Of a stretch of DNA of 39,883 bases, positions 25,579-34,144 are shown one piece after another. Position 1 is the stretch's first letter, and each line of letters opens with the position of its first letter. The DNA lies in contig CAZVRZ010000032.1 in the NCBI GenBank assembly GCA_964629965.1, forward strand, positions 1 through 39,883, in the 5' to 3' direction. A program made the translations under genes and the position numbers. Under the pieces are notes generated by a model. That model saw only the letters and a list, made by a program, of their open reading frames with translations. It had not been told where the DNA came from and did not search any database. The stretch comes from CAZVRZ01 sp964629965 (GTDB lineage Bacteria > Chloroflexota > Anaerolineae > Anaerolineales > UBA4823).

Positions 25579-26604
25579 ATGGTATCCATAATTGACGCCG
25601 GCGAAGTTCGATTATTCAGTGGACGGTCGCACCCAGAGTTGGCTGCTAAAATCGCAACCCATTTGGGTATAGAATTGGCAGATACAAACTTTTCATGCTT
25701 CAGTAATGATAATCTCTACATTCAGCTAGGTGCCAGCGTTCGTGGGCGAATCGTATACATCGTTCAATCTCTGGTACAGCCCGTCAGTGAACATTTGATG
25801 GAATTATTCATGATGCTGGATATTGCTCACAGTGCAGGAGCAAGAGAAGTTCATGCCATCATTCCATATTTTTCCTATGCGCGCTCAGATAAAAAAAACG
25901 CTCCCCGGATCTCGATCACTGCGCGGCTGATAGCCGATCTCTTGAAAACTGCCGGAGCAACCCATGTAATGACAATGACGTTACATTCTCCCCAAGTACA
26001 TGGTTTCTTCAGTGTTCCTACCGATCCGTTGACTGCCAGGGGCTTGTTCGTAGATCACTTAAAAGACCTGCAAAAACAAAACAAGATTATCCTAAAAGCC
26101 AAGGATACCGTTGTGGTTGCCCCAGATTATGGACGCGCTGGTTCAGCAACTCGCCTAGCCCAACAATTAAAACTCCCATCCATCTCGGCAGAAAAAACCC
26201 GTAAATCCGATACGGAAGTTATTATCAGCCCATTGATCAAAAAGCAATTGAAAGGCTTCAAACAAGCAATCATCTACGATGATGAAATTGCTACGGGAGG
26301 TTCTGTTATTGAACTTACAAAATTACTGATTTCGAGCGGCATCGAGGATATCTGGGTAATTTGTACGCATGGGTTACTGATTGGCTCAGCTTTGCAAAAA
26401 ATAACAGATTTCCCCCAAATCAGAGGCGTGATCACTACTGATACTGTTCCTATCCCCAAGAAAAAACGCATACCGAAGTTAGCTGTTCTCTCTGTGGCAC
26501 CCGTAATCGGCGATTCTATCTATTGCAATTACACCCGCCAATCTATTGGCAACCTATTCACTTATGGGTATGATGATGAACAGAAAGAAGAAGATGGGGA
26601 TTGA
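25579..26604 (+). CDS. prs: Ribose-phosphate pyrophosphokinase (PRPP synthetase)
   Basis: A protein of 341 residues from ATG 25579, which has GGGAG 5 bases upstream. It makes PRPP from ribose 5-phosphate and ATP. The N-terminal domain opens with LFSGRSHPELAAKIATHLG. The family motifs PYFSYARSDKKNAPRISITA and TLHSPQVHGFF are clear. The PRPP loop reads AIIYDDEIATGGSVIEL, a variant of the usual VDDxIDTGGT. The stretch APDYGRAGSATRLA replaces the common PDxGG form. The two diverged motifs resemble non-classical bacterial PRPP synthetases, so regulation by ADP may differ. It is 107 bases downstream of the DarA-type pair. Confidence 0.88.
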   Translation: MVSIIDAGEVRLFSGRSHPELAAKIATHLGIELADTNFSCFSNDNLYIQLGASVRGRIVYIVQSLVQPVSEHLMELFMMLDIAHSAGAREVHAIIPYFSYARSDKKNAPRISITARLIADLLKTAGATHVMTMTLHSPQVHGFFSVPTDPLTARGLFVDHLKDLQKQNKIILKAKDTVVVAPDYGRAGSATRLAQQLKLPSISAEKTRKSDTEVIISPLIKKQLKGFKQAIIYDDEIATGGSVIELTKLLISSGIEDIWVICTHGLLIGSALQKITDFPQIRGVITTDTVPIPKKKRIPKLAVLSVAPVIGDSIYCNYTRQSIGNLFTYGYDDEQKEEDGD

Positions 26605-26611
26605 CTGCGAA

Positions 26612-27184
26612 TTATTCGTGAAATTCTTCCACTTGATAGATATCTACTTCCAACTTTTTTTGCCGCCACAAATCCGGCGCGGCGCCCATTTTATAGCATA
26701 AATTGCTCAAAAACTCTGCTGGATCAGGAATTTTCTCCCAAACTTGCGGTAGAAAAGTCGATCTTCTATATCCATCTCGCAGCACAACCCCATCAATACC
26801 TGGACGTAAACGCTTGATAAGATCATCGGGGTTCTCATACTCAAGATGCACAGGTTGGGTTAATCGTGAGATCTCGATCACAATCTCAGGCAACTCAGTG
26901 AGCCGAAGAGGGGAGAAACGATAATCTTGCGTGGCTGCTGCCGCTGCGTGCTCACGTACATCTTCAATCAAAGGCTGGTACGGTTCCAAAGCGCCAATGC
27001 AACCATGAAGTTGTCCGTGTCGTGTTAAGGTAACAAATGAAGCGCCAGGTTTGAGCAAGGTTTCTGATAAAACATTCCAATCAACGGATGGCATTGGCTT
27101 GCCGCTTACCGCTGCTTCAATGGCAAGGCGAGCCTGTGTGAGCAACTCAGTGCGTTCTTGTGGATTCAAAGGCTGATCTGGCAT
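26612..27184 (-). CDS. AMMECR1 domain protein
   Basis: A protein of 190 residues covering a single AMMECR1 domain. It contains the family hallmark QLHGCIGALEPYQPL (a variant of LRGCIG), then AAAAATQDYRFSPL, ELPEIVIEISRLTQP and GVVLRDGYRRSTFLPQVW. The last is the conserved loop before the C-terminal Cys in YKMGA. GAAGGTG lies 8 bases before the ATG. The biochemical role of the family is not established. Genes for its frequent partners (MEMO1-like and radical SAM proteins) are not in the window. It converges on prs with only 7 bases between the stops, and no terminator is visible. Confidence 0.92.
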   Translation of the reverse strand: MPDQPLNPQERTELLTQARLAIEAAVSGKPMPSVDWNVLSETLLKPGASFVTLTRHGQLHGCIGALEPYQPLIEDVREHAAAAATQDYRFSPLRLTELPEIVIEISRLTQPVHLEYENPDDLIKRLRPGIDGVVLRDGYRRSTFLPQVWEKIPDPAEFLSNLCYKMGAAPDLWRQKKLEVDIYQVEEFHE

Positions 27185-27275
27185 TATTATTGCACCTTCT
27201 CTTGATGAATACTAATCTTTTTGATATATACATCTTACCTAGTGTGCCTGGGCGAGTCAAGTCGTAAATCAAGGT

Positions 27276-27281
27276 TATAAT
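27276..27281 (+). promoter_or_regulatory. -10 box of the wall cluster
   Basis: A consensus TATAAT ends 9 bases before the ATG at 27291, predicting a leader of 2-3 bases. No good -35 box is present. No ribosome site lies between the box and the ATG. Confidence 0.45.
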
Positions 27282-27290
27282 ATACCCAAT

Positions 27291-28076
27291 ATGTCATCTT
27301 CTTCCAACAGAAACTTACCCCCTAGAAACAGCCTGTTCCCCGCAGTGCCCATCATATTCATCGTTGCTGGTATCGTGGCAACTTTGTTCACCGCCTGGAC
27401 CGAACCAGGACTCCTACCAAGCAGCCTGATAGACACATTCAATAACGCACTGCCAGCAGCCCAGGCTACTGAAAACGCCTGGCCCACTCCTACCTCCCGG
27501 CCCTTGCCTCATATTGGCATTGTGGCAGGACACTCGGGTAATGATCCAGGCGCCGTGTGTCAAGATGAATTAGGCGGAACTCGCGAGGTGGATGTAAACC
27601 TGGACGTTGCCACACGCGTTAGTCAATTGCTTGTGCAAGCTGGCTACGAAGTGGATTTGTTAAGGGAATTCGATCCCCTTCTCCAGGGATATCGCTCCAT
27701 TGCATTGGTTTCGATTCATGCTGATTCCTGCCAATATGTCAATGACGAAGCCACAGGTTTCAAAGTATCCGCAGCAAAATCCACAGTATATCCTGAAAAT
27801 GCCAAGCGCCTCACCAACTGCCTGCGCACGCGTTATGCTGCAAGTACAGGTTTGCCATTCCATGCCGGCAGCGTTACACCAGATATGAGCAGTTATCATG
27901 CTTTTAGTGAAATTCATACGGAAACACCTGCAGCAATCATAGAAATCGGTTTTTTGAACCTGGATCATGAAATACTAACCCAAAAGCCCGATTTGATTGC
28001 GCAAGGCATCGCGAATGGCCTTTTGTGCTATATTCAGAACGAAGATAGCTCGGCCGAACCAACCCAACTGCCATGA
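27291..28076 (+). CDS. N-acetylmuramoyl-L-alanine amidase (Amidase_3)
   Basis: A 261-residue zinc amidase that cuts between MurNAc and the stem peptide. An N-terminal transmembrane anchor (about 17-38) places the domain outside. Zinc ligands are His in GIVAGHSGND, Glu in GGTREVDVN and His in VSIHADSC; the catalytic Glu is in AIIEIGF. The domain spans about residues 75-250, and no binding repeats are fused. It overlaps the next gene by 4 bases (ATGA), so it is coupled to an L,D-transpeptidase. Confidence 0.9.
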   Translation: MSSSSNRNLPPRNSLFPAVPIIFIVAGIVATLFTAWTEPGLLPSSLIDTFNNALPAAQATENAWPTPTSRPLPHIGIVAGHSGNDPGAVCQDELGGTREVDVNLDVATRVSQLLVQAGYEVDLLREFDPLLQGYRSIALVSIHADSCQYVNDEATGFKVSAAKSTVYPENAKRLTNCLRTRYAASTGLPFHAGSVTPDMSSYHAFSEIHTETPAAIIEIGFLNLDHEILTQKPDLIAQGIANGLLCYIQNEDSSAEPTQLP

Positions 28077-29149
28077 AAGACCCTGCTGAACAAGCCAGCC
28101 AGGCTATCCTTAATGCTCAAAAGGCCTATCAACAAGGTGATCATCGCAAAGCCCGCCAATGGGCCGAACAAGCTGTAGCTGCTAAGCCGGATTTGGAAGA
28201 AGGCTGGCTTTGGTTAGCAGCCGTTGCCAGCCCTAAAGCCAGCATAGAATACTTAAAGCGTGCGCTTCAAATCAATCCGAATAGTAAGCGTGCTCGACAA
28301 GGATTGCATTGGGCCATTCAACGCGTGCGCCGCCAACCACCCGCCATACATCGCCCGGTGGTAGATATCTCGATCCCATCAACCAACCTTATTCGCCGAA
28401 GACATCCTTTAGAGTCTCTTGGGGTTCGTGGGCTCATCTTATGCGTCTCCGTGGCGCTGATCCTATCCGCCTGGATGTTGTCTGCCTCTACCAACCAGGT
28501 GAGCCAGGCATTTGCTCGGGATGATGCCTTGCCTATTGTTCAGCTAAATCTCTCCAAGGCCACGCGCACTCCGACCGCAACCCCCACTTATACTCCCACG
28601 GCTACCCCCACGAATACTCCTACATCAACGCCAACTTACACCCCCACGTCAACCTACACTTCCACACCAACAGATACACCCACACAAACTCCAACCCCAA
28701 CCGATACGCCTCTTCCAACGGATACTCCTTTCCCTACCGATCCACCGCCGCCCGTGGAACCCTCGTACCCGGGTCTTCCAAGCGGCGTGGGCGAGAATGA
28801 ACGTTGGATCGACGTTAACTTAAGCCAACAACGTCTTTATGCTTACCGGGGCTATGAACTCATAGATTCCTTCCTGGTTTCGACAGGGACATGGTATTAT
28901 CCTACCGTAACAGGAACGTATAACATTTATGTCAAGTATCGCTATGCAGATATGTCAGGACCCGGTTATTATTTACCCGACGTACCTTATGTGATGTATT
29001 TTTACGAAGGTTATGGTATACATGGAACGTACTGGCATAGCAATTTCGGTACACCCATGAGTCATGGCTGTATCAACCTGGAAACAGGAGATGCTGGCTG
29101 GCTTTTCGATTGGGCATCCGTTGGAACTGTAGTGAATATACATTATTAA
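28073..29149 (+). CDS. TPR-fused L,D-transpeptidase
   Basis: A protein of 358 residues in four parts. Cytoplasmic TPR-like helices come first (about 8-85, with YQQGDHRKARQWAEQAVAAK). A transmembrane segment follows (about 118-138). Next is an extracellular TPT-rich spacer of about 65 residues. Last is a YkuD domain (about 235-358) starting RWIDVNLSQQRLYAY and carrying the catalytic HGTYWH...SHGCIN motif with Cys333. YkuD enzymes form 3-3 crosslinks in peptidoglycan or attach proteins to it. The cytoplasmic TPR is unusual and could dock a cytoplasmic partner. The gene is coupled to the amidase. Confidence 0.92.
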   Translation: MKDPAEQASQAILNAQKAYQQGDHRKARQWAEQAVAAKPDLEEGWLWLAAVASPKASIEYLKRALQINPNSKRARQGLHWAIQRVRRQPPAIHRPVVDISIPSTNLIRRRHPLESLGVRGLILCVSVALILSAWMLSASTNQVSQAFARDDALPIVQLNLSKATRTPTATPTYTPTATPTNTPTSTPTYTPTSTYTSTPTDTPTQTPTPTDTPLPTDTPFPTDPPPPVEPSYPGLPSGVGENERWIDVNLSQQRLYAYRGYELIDSFLVSTGTWYYPTVTGTYNIYVKYRYADMSGPGYYLPDVPYVMYFYEGYGIHGTYWHSNFGTPMSHGCINLETGDAGWLFDWASVGTVVNIHY

Positions 29150-29171
29150 TTACTGGTATAAAATTTAAAAG

Positions 29172-30308
29172 ATGCGGATTTCTCACATCTCCCGACGCGA
29201 CTTCATAAAACTGGGAGGAGCAGGCTTGCTGAGCTTATGCTTGCCTAAGCTTAATCCTCACAGCAGCTATTTTAACCATCACCCATTTAACATATTCCCC
29301 CATGCTGCTTCGGCGATAATCCGAAAAGGTTTGCTCCGTCATTCAGGCTTTCAGGAATGGCTGCCCGAACAGCAAGGCCGCGTACTGGACCCCTACATCG
29401 ATGTCTATGAAGCCCCATCTTTTAACGCCAAACGCACGGGCAACTTGTGGCAAGATGCGGTCGTTCCCGTCTTGGGTACCACGATTGGCGAGGATACTTC
29501 CTATTACAACCCGGTCTGGTATCAGACACCGCACGGCTATGCGAATTCCGGCGGGATCCAGCCCGTTAGCACCCGTCTCAATGAGCCAGTCGGGTTGCTC
29601 CCTGAAGAAGGCCAACTGGCTGAGGTCACCGTACCATTCACCGACGCGCACTGGTCGCCAGATCGAGCATCTCTGGTCGCTTACCGGTTTTATTTCGAGA
29701 CCACCCATTGGGTGTTACGTTTGGTCAAAGGGATTGACGATGAATCCTGGTACGCTATCCTGGATGACAAATGGGACTTCGTCTATTATGTGCCTGCGCG
29801 CCATCTGCGAATGGTTTCTCCCACAGAATTGGAACCCATATCCCCGGATATTCCAGGGGTTCTAAAGCGCATCGAGGTGCACCTTGCGGAACAGGTAGCC
29901 ATTGCATACGAAATAGACCAACCGGTTTTCATGGCTCGGATCGCCACCGGCGGTAGATTTCGAGACGGGAACTTTTCAACCAAAGACGGCAATTATTCAA
30001 CCTACCACAAACGCCCCTCTCGACATATGGCTGCCGGCGACCTGGCTTCTAATGGGTATGATCTCCCTGGCGTTCCCTGGATCTGCTACATCACCGAAAG
30101 TGGTATATCTTTTCACGGCACTTTCTGGCATAATGATTTTGGAAAACCACGCAGTCACGGCTGCATCAACCTCTGCCCTCGAGCGGCGCGGTGGCTCTAT
30201 CGCTGGACCAACCCAATCGTGCCGGCGAATGAGCAAGTAGTCTACCAAAAGTCTGGTACCATTGTAAAGGTGATCGGGGAGTGGATTCCCCCCGAAGAAA
30301 AGGATTAA
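29172..30308 (+). CDS. Tat-exported L,D-transpeptidase
   Basis: A protein of 378 residues. The N-terminus SRRDFIKLGGAGLLSLCL is a twin-arginine signal. An SH3-like region (about 60-130, with YIDVYEAPS and YYNPVWYQTPHGYA) is followed by a second beta region. The C-terminal YkuD domain runs from about 235 to 375. The catalytic motif is FHGTFWHNDFGKPRSHGCIN with Cys331. It has no transmembrane spacer, unlike its upstream neighbour, so the two transpeptidases likely act at different depths of the wall. A TATAAA lies 9 bases before the ATG and could be an internal promoter. Confidence 0.9.
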   Translation: MRISHISRRDFIKLGGAGLLSLCLPKLNPHSSYFNHHPFNIFPHAASAIIRKGLLRHSGFQEWLPEQQGRVLDPYIDVYEAPSFNAKRTGNLWQDAVVPVLGTTIGEDTSYYNPVWYQTPHGYANSGGIQPVSTRLNEPVGLLPEEGQLAEVTVPFTDAHWSPDRASLVAYRFYFETTHWVLRLVKGIDDESWYAILDDKWDFVYYVPARHLRMVSPTELEPISPDIPGVLKRIEVHLAEQVAIAYEIDQPVFMARIATGGRFRDGNFSTKDGNYSTYHKRPSRHMAAGDLASNGYDLPGVPWICYITESGISFHGTFWHNDFGKPRSHGCINLCPRAARWLYRWTNPIVPANEQVVYQKSGTIVKVIGEWIPPEEKD

Positions 30309-30310
30309 AA

Positions 30311-30889
30311 ATGAACCCTGTATTTCAATTCGATCGATACACCCTGCGGCGGCAGGTCTTTGCCCTGACGGGTAAATTCCGCATATACGATCAAAACGGC
30401 ACACTGGTCTTGTACAGTGAGCAAAAAATGTTCCGTCTCAAAGAAGATATCCGCGTGTACAGCGATGAAACAAAAAGCCAGGAAATACTTTGGATTAAAG
30501 CGCGCCAGATACTTGATTTTTCTGCCGCTTACGATGTGGTCGACAGCGGCACACAAACCAAAGTGGGCGTTTTCAGGCGCAAAGGCCTCCAATCTCTGGT
30601 GCAAGATTCCTGGGAAGTGCTGGACGTGCAAGATAACCCGGTGGGTATTCTCCACGAGGATGATATGATCATGGCTTTGCTCAGGCGCCTCTTGCTGGGC
30701 TCCTTCTTGCCGCAGAACTACGATCTCCTGATCAACAACCAGCGCGTGGCTGATCTTCGCCAACGTTTCAATCTTCTCCGCTACGAACTGGATATCGATT
30801 TCAGCTTCGACACCCAGAAAGTACTGGATCATCGCCTCGGGATCGCTGCCGCTTTGTTGATGGCGACGATCGAGGGACGACAAAACTAG
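30311..30889 (+). CDS. LURP-one/Tubby-like (LOR) family protein
   Basis: A protein of 192 residues from ATG 30311, which has AAGGA 5 bases upstream. The pattern TLRRQVFALTGKFRIYDQNGTLVLYSEQKMF, with KVGVFRRKGLQSLVQDSWEVLD later, resembles the LURP-one-related beta-barrel with a central helix. Family members may bind lipids or act as scramblase-like domains, but bacterial roles are poorly defined. There is no signal peptide. It starts 2 bases after the transpeptidase stop and has 10 bases before the next gene, so it is in the operon. Confidence 0.72.
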   Translation: MNPVFQFDRYTLRRQVFALTGKFRIYDQNGTLVLYSEQKMFRLKEDIRVYSDETKSQEILWIKARQILDFSAAYDVVDSGTQTKVGVFRRKGLQSLVQDSWEVLDVQDNPVGILHEDDMIMALLRRLLLGSFLPQNYDLLINNQRVADLRQRFNLLRYELDIDFSFDTQKVLDHRLGIAAALLMATIEGRQN

Positions 30890-30899
30890 AGGAATTCAG

Positions 30900-31322
30900 A
30901 TGCCACGCAGTGCTCTTTTCGCCGGTTTAATCGTCGATGAGTTTGACCAGCCCGTAGAGGTCGTTTATGTGGGCGATGAACCTTGCTATGTAGTCAACGA
31001 TTATGGCTTTCATAGACACATCCCTTCCGAACAAGTGGACCGGCAGGTTCTGAACATGATGCAGACCATGATCGAAGGGAATGAAGGTCTATTGGCAGAC
31101 CAGGCAGCCAAAATGCTTGGACAAGATGATCTTTTCTCTCGCGCCATGATTGAAAATCAACTCAAACAAATCGATAAGCAGTTCGACCAGGTGCTGGATA
31201 TGGGCATTCCCGAAGAAGGACGCGCCTACATGGGGATGATGGGCTTCCAGGTGCGGATCAATATTCACGGGGAAGTGATCGAATTGCACCAACCTGGGAT
31301 TGCCGATGACTCGGGCGAATAA
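30900..31322 (+). CDS. Unrecognised 140-residue protein
   Basis: A real gene by context: AGAGGAA 6 bases before the ATG, tight spacing on both sides and normal codon use. The first half has a beta-rich start (ALFAGLIVDEFDQPVEVVYVGDEPCYVV). The middle is helical, and the end is GYQ-like: MGMMGFQVRINIHGEVIELHQ. It has no signal peptide, transmembrane segment or metal motif. I do not recognise the family. Its position suggests a cytoplasmic function shared with the thioredoxin-TPR protein 14 bases downstream. Confidence 0.65.
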   Translation: MPRSALFAGLIVDEFDQPVEVVYVGDEPCYVVNDYGFHRHIPSEQVDRQVLNMMQTMIEGNEGLLADQAAKMLGQDDLFSRAMIENQLKQIDKQFDQVLDMGIPEEGRAYMGMMGFQVRINIHGEVIELHQPGIADDSGE

Positions 31323-31336
31323 TACAGGAGTAATGA

Positions 31337-32167
31337 ATGGCAGTGGATCATATCGTTAGCGTTTCAGAAGTAGACTTCGAATACCAGGTGATCGAGTATT
31401 CTAAACAGGTTCCAGTCCTGGTAGATTTTTGGGCAGAATGGTGCCACCCCTGCCGCATGCTTACGCCGATCTTGGAAGGATTAGCGCAAGAAAGCGCGGG
31501 CGCATTCAGGCTGGCAAAGGTAAACGTGGACGAGAACCCCAACCTGGCGCTCCGTTACAATGTACGCAGCATTCCAAATGTCAAGGCCTTCCGAGACGGC
31601 CAGGTGGTAGCAGAATTCTTGGGCGCGCAACCAGAGAGCCGGGTGCGAGAATTCCTGCGCGCCATCGCCCCCAGCGAACACGACCTGGTGCTAGAAAAAG
31701 CCCAGAGCTTGCTGGATTTGTCCCAGTGGACCCAGGCCGAAAAATTGTTCCGCACATTCCTGGCAAAATCGCCCGGCAACCCAAGCGCCCTCTTCGGCCT
31801 GGCGCGCAGCCTGGTAGCGCAGGGGCGTCTTTTAGAAACCCAAACGCTCCTAAAAACGATCCCAGCCAGCAAAGAATACAAACAGGCAGAGATCCTCAGC
31901 GCCCTGGTTCAGGTGCTGGTGGAGGCCAAATCTGGCCCTGCCTACAGCGAAGACGCCCTGGAAGCCACCTACCTGAATTCACTGCGGTTGATCGCGTTGG
32001 GCAACTTCGAGGCAGCCATGGACGGCATGCTGGAAGTGCTGCGGCAGGATAAGCACTACCGCAACGACGGGCCCAGAAAAGTTATGTTGGGACTTTTCGA
32101 ACTCCTGGGAGAAAACAATCTATTAACCCGCCAATACCGCACCGAGCTGGCATCGGTTTTGTTCTAG
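31337..32167 (+). CDS. Thioredoxin-TPR protein (CnoX/YbbN-like)
   Basis: A protein of 276 residues. The thioredoxin domain (about 5-110) has the active site WCHPC (C36, C39) and the cis-Pro region SIPNVKAF. The C-terminal part (about 115-276) has TPR-like helices beginning DLVLEKAQSLLDLSQWTQAEKLF. This architecture is that of CnoX, a holdase that protects proteins from hypochlorous or oxidative damage. Unlike E. coli YbbN, both cysteines are present, so redox activity is expected. GGAG lies 6 bases before the ATG. The gene is noticeably richer in G+C than those before 30 kb. It ends at a strong hairpin. Confidence 0.9.
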   Translation: MAVDHIVSVSEVDFEYQVIEYSKQVPVLVDFWAEWCHPCRMLTPILEGLAQESAGAFRLAKVNVDENPNLALRYNVRSIPNVKAFRDGQVVAEFLGAQPESRVREFLRAIAPSEHDLVLEKAQSLLDLSQWTQAEKLFRTFLAKSPGNPSALFGLARSLVAQGRLLETQTLLKTIPASKEYKQAEILSALVQVLVEAKSGPAYSEDALEATYLNSLRLIALGNFEAAMDGMLEVLRQDKHYRNDGPRKVMLGLFELLGENNLLTRQYRTELASVLF

Positions 32168-32182
32168 TCCTACCTTAACGAA

Positions 32183-32217
32183 AAAGTCGTGCAGCACAAT
32201 ACGTTCTGCACGACTTT
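32183..32217. terminator. Bidirectional hairpin terminator
   Basis: Twelve-base perfect arms AAAGTCGTGCAG (32183-32194) and CTGCACGACTTT (32206-32217) flank an 11-base loop, between the stops of the thioredoxin gene and the opposing zinc-ribbon gene. The A-rich 5' side and the T-rich 3' side suit termination in both directions. Confidence 0.85.
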
Positions 32218-32244
32218 CCTATTCTTAGCTTTGCTCACAGCACA

Positions 32245-32451
32245 CTACGAAGAGGGCGGTTCTTCCTTCTTTCCCCAATTGGGAGCTGCATGCAGCAGTT
32301 CGGACCGAGAGACGTGATTTACCCGGCGGCAGTGCGGACATTGTGTATCGTAATGCGTGAGTTTCTCGGCAGTCATCATGTCTAAAGCTTGATGAACAGC
32401 CTCTTTCTTGAGAGCATAAGGTTTATGGCATTGTTGGCAACGAATTTGCAT
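32245..32451 (-). CDS. Small zinc-ribbon protein
   Basis: A protein of 68 residues with two CxxC knuckles, CQQC near the N-terminus (5-8) and CPHC at about 38-41. The spacing fits one zinc ribbon. A helix lies between the knuckles and the C-terminal tail is polar. A GGAGC ribosome site lies 6 bases before the ATG. A DNA, RNA or protein adaptor role is possible. The gene converges on the thioredoxin gene. Confidence 0.75.
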   Translation of the reverse strand: MQIRCQQCHKPYALKKEAVHQALDMMTAEKLTHYDTQCPHCRRVNHVSRSELLHAAPNWGKKEEPPSS

Positions 32452-32549
32452 AGAATTGCTCCTTTCCAGGTACGGGCTTTCGGGTGACGGTTCCTACAGC
32501 GACGATCACTCGCTAACCAGGTTCCATATCATTATACAACAATTATCCT

Positions 32550-32899
32550 CTACGCTTCGATCAATCTTTGGCGCTCGAACTCCACCACTCGCTGCAGCGT
32601 GTCGGTCAAAGTATACCGCGGCTGGAAACCGATCAGCATCTCGATCTTCTCGATCGAGGGTACGCGCCGGTACATATCTTCGAAACCAGGCGCGTAAGCC
32701 TGATCATATGATATATAGACGATCTCGGAGCGGCTGCTGGTTAGATCGATAACCCGCCGGGCCAGCTCGACAATGGTCACTTCTTCGGTTGAGCCGATGT
32801 TGAAAACCTGCCCGACCGCCCCCGGGTGCAGCGCCAATTGGGCGACCGCGCCGGTTACATCCGACACGTCCGCAAAACAGCGCGACTGGTGCCCATCTG
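32550..32899 (-). pseudogene. C-terminal remnant of an extended SDR sugar-nucleotide epimerase
   Basis: About 115 codons match the last third of NAD-dependent epimerase/dehydratases of about 320 residues: DGHQSRCFADVSDV, then GQVFNIGSTEEVTIVELA and the C-terminal RRVPSIEKIEMLIGFQPRY. The Rossmann half, with GxxGxxG and YxxxK, is missing. The remnant ends exactly at an IS4 insertion. Removing the IS and one target copy does not rescue it: an in-frame stop appears 8 codons upstream. The gene was therefore already truncated, or was rearranged before the insertion. Confidence 0.8.
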
Positions 32900-32906
32900 A
32901 AGATGA
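32900..32906. repeat. Left target-site duplication of the IS4 element
   Basis: AAGATGA, identical to 34176-34182 on the other side. One more base (G) also matches if the element edge is moved by one. Confidence 0.75.
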
Positions 32907-32937
32907 CTGAAGTTCAGACAAAAGTTCGGACATCAGG
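32907..32937 (+). repeat. Left inverted repeat of the IS4 element
   Basis: 31 bases starting CTGAAGTTCAGACAAAAG. The pairing repeat is at 34145-34175, with 6 mismatches. Confidence 0.8.
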
Positions 32938-34074
32938 GTAGAGTAGCTGAGCGAAAGCAACAGCAGCAGCCTGAGAAACAGTCGCCACCTGCTTTCTGGA
33001 TAAGCGGAGCTTTTGTTTTAGCAAAGAGAACAAACCGGAATAGAGCAGCCACTTGGGATGAGTTTTGGTATCCACGGTAGGACGATTGAGCAAGGATGTC
33101 TGAATATGATCGAGATCCAGCCCACCAAAGGTGGCATCACGAATGGCCTCACCCAGCCAGGTGCTAACCACGTAAGCCAGCAGGGCCAGCGCAATCATTT
33201 GTTCGAGATGATCTTGCTTTTTATTCATGAGCTTGGTCAGATGGAGTAAATCTTTACAATCGCGGAAAGACTCTTCGATTTTCATACGTTGGAGATAAAT
33301 TTCCAGGCCGCGTTTTGGCTCCAGTGTAGTGATCACCCACAATGGCTTGGACAAGCTTTTGCGCCAATAGCCAATCAGATTGACTTTGACTGTGCCCAAG
33401 TAGTAGACATTAGAGCAGACCACAGTTTCACTCGGATGAATGATCAACTTGATTGGCTCACCATCCGCATCGATCAGACGTGGCTGTCGGTGCCGGTCAC
33501 CCAGGTTTAGGCGAATTACGAACTGGATATGCTCAATGTACAGAATTTCCATCAACTCTTCGTAGCTGAATTCACGATCAAGCACTAAAGGGCGGTCTCC
33601 CAGTAGGCCTTTCACGCCTTCAAAGCAACGAAAATGCTCCTGATTGCGCGAAGTAACCTGTTCACCGATGGTTCTGGATGAATAAACCACAAAAGAGAAT
33701 GGCAGTGAGCGCCCACGAAATGGTGTTGAAAGAACCATCAGCCAATATCCAGCCGTTTTACCGTCTTTCAGTGTTCCCACATAAGATGTTTTTGGCGCTT
33801 TGTATCGCACCATCTCCGTCGGATCTCCTATCACAAACTCAGCTTGTTCCTGGTAGAGCCGCATGAGCAACTCTTGGGTATCCACTGCCTTCAGAAATCG
33901 CTGGATAACCTTGTAGTTGCTCTCGCTTTTGCCCGCCATATGTTCAGCGATATTGCTGGCGCGTGGCGACTGCGCCTCCAGCATGGCTTTGACAATCTCA
34001 GCTCCTCGTTGAGCAGTTTTTTCATCATCAATTAGTTGGTGCATGAATCCCGTAAAGTTGATACACTTATCCAT
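32914..34074 (-). CDS. IS4-family DDE transposase
   Basis: A protein of 386 residues. The catalytic triad is D84 (VIGDPTEM), D166 (LVLDREFS) and E267. The IS4-specific YREK signature is exact: Y260, R263, E267, K274 in EIYLQRMKIEESFRDCK. The N-terminal 80 residues form a helical domain that should bind the inverted repeats. No frameshift or stop is present, so the enzyme should be active. Its coding start lies about 70 bases inside the right repeat. Confidence 0.93.
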   Translation of the reverse strand: MDKCINFTGFMHQLIDDEKTAQRGAEIVKAMLEAQSPRASNIAEHMAGKSESNYKVIQRFLKAVDTQELLMRLYQEQAEFVIGDPTEMVRYKAPKTSYVGTLKDGKTAGYWLMVLSTPFRGRSLPFSFVVYSSRTIGEQVTSRNQEHFRCFEGVKGLLGDRPLVLDREFSYEELMEILYIEHIQFVIRLNLGDRHRQPRLIDADGEPIKLIIHPSETVVCSNVYYLGTVKVNLIGYWRKSLSKPLWVITTLEPKRGLEIYLQRMKIEESFRDCKDLLHLTKLMNKKQDHLEQMIALALLAYVVSTWLGEAIRDATFGGLDLDHIQTSLLNRPTVDTKTHPKWLLYSGLFSLLKQKLRLSRKQVATVSQAAAVAFAQLLYPDVRTFV

Positions 34075-34144
34075 GGAAGTCTCCTTTGAGTATTCCGTTG
34101 TGACCGGTTTTACTCATTTTGGAGACTTCCTTTGCTTTTGGCAA

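Noticed and set aside
28560..28745. Short repeats that might suggest a CRISPR or satellite
   Set aside because: They encode an in-frame Thr/Pro spacer of the L,D-transpeptidase, with codon-level variation and no spacers of constant length. The same holds for the repeat at 16680-16870 in the PBP tail.
30305..30883. A 192-codon antisense frame opposite the LURP-one-like gene
   Set aside because: It mirrors the real gene almost exactly, has no ribosome site and gives an implausible composition. The sense frame has a Shine-Dalgarno site and family-like sequence.
31429..32052. A 207-codon frame inside the thioredoxin-TPR gene
   Set aside because: It lies in the most G+C-rich gene of the window, where overlapping frames stay open by composition. 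Its product is rich in Arg, Gly and Pro, and the real frame has clear thioredoxin motifs.
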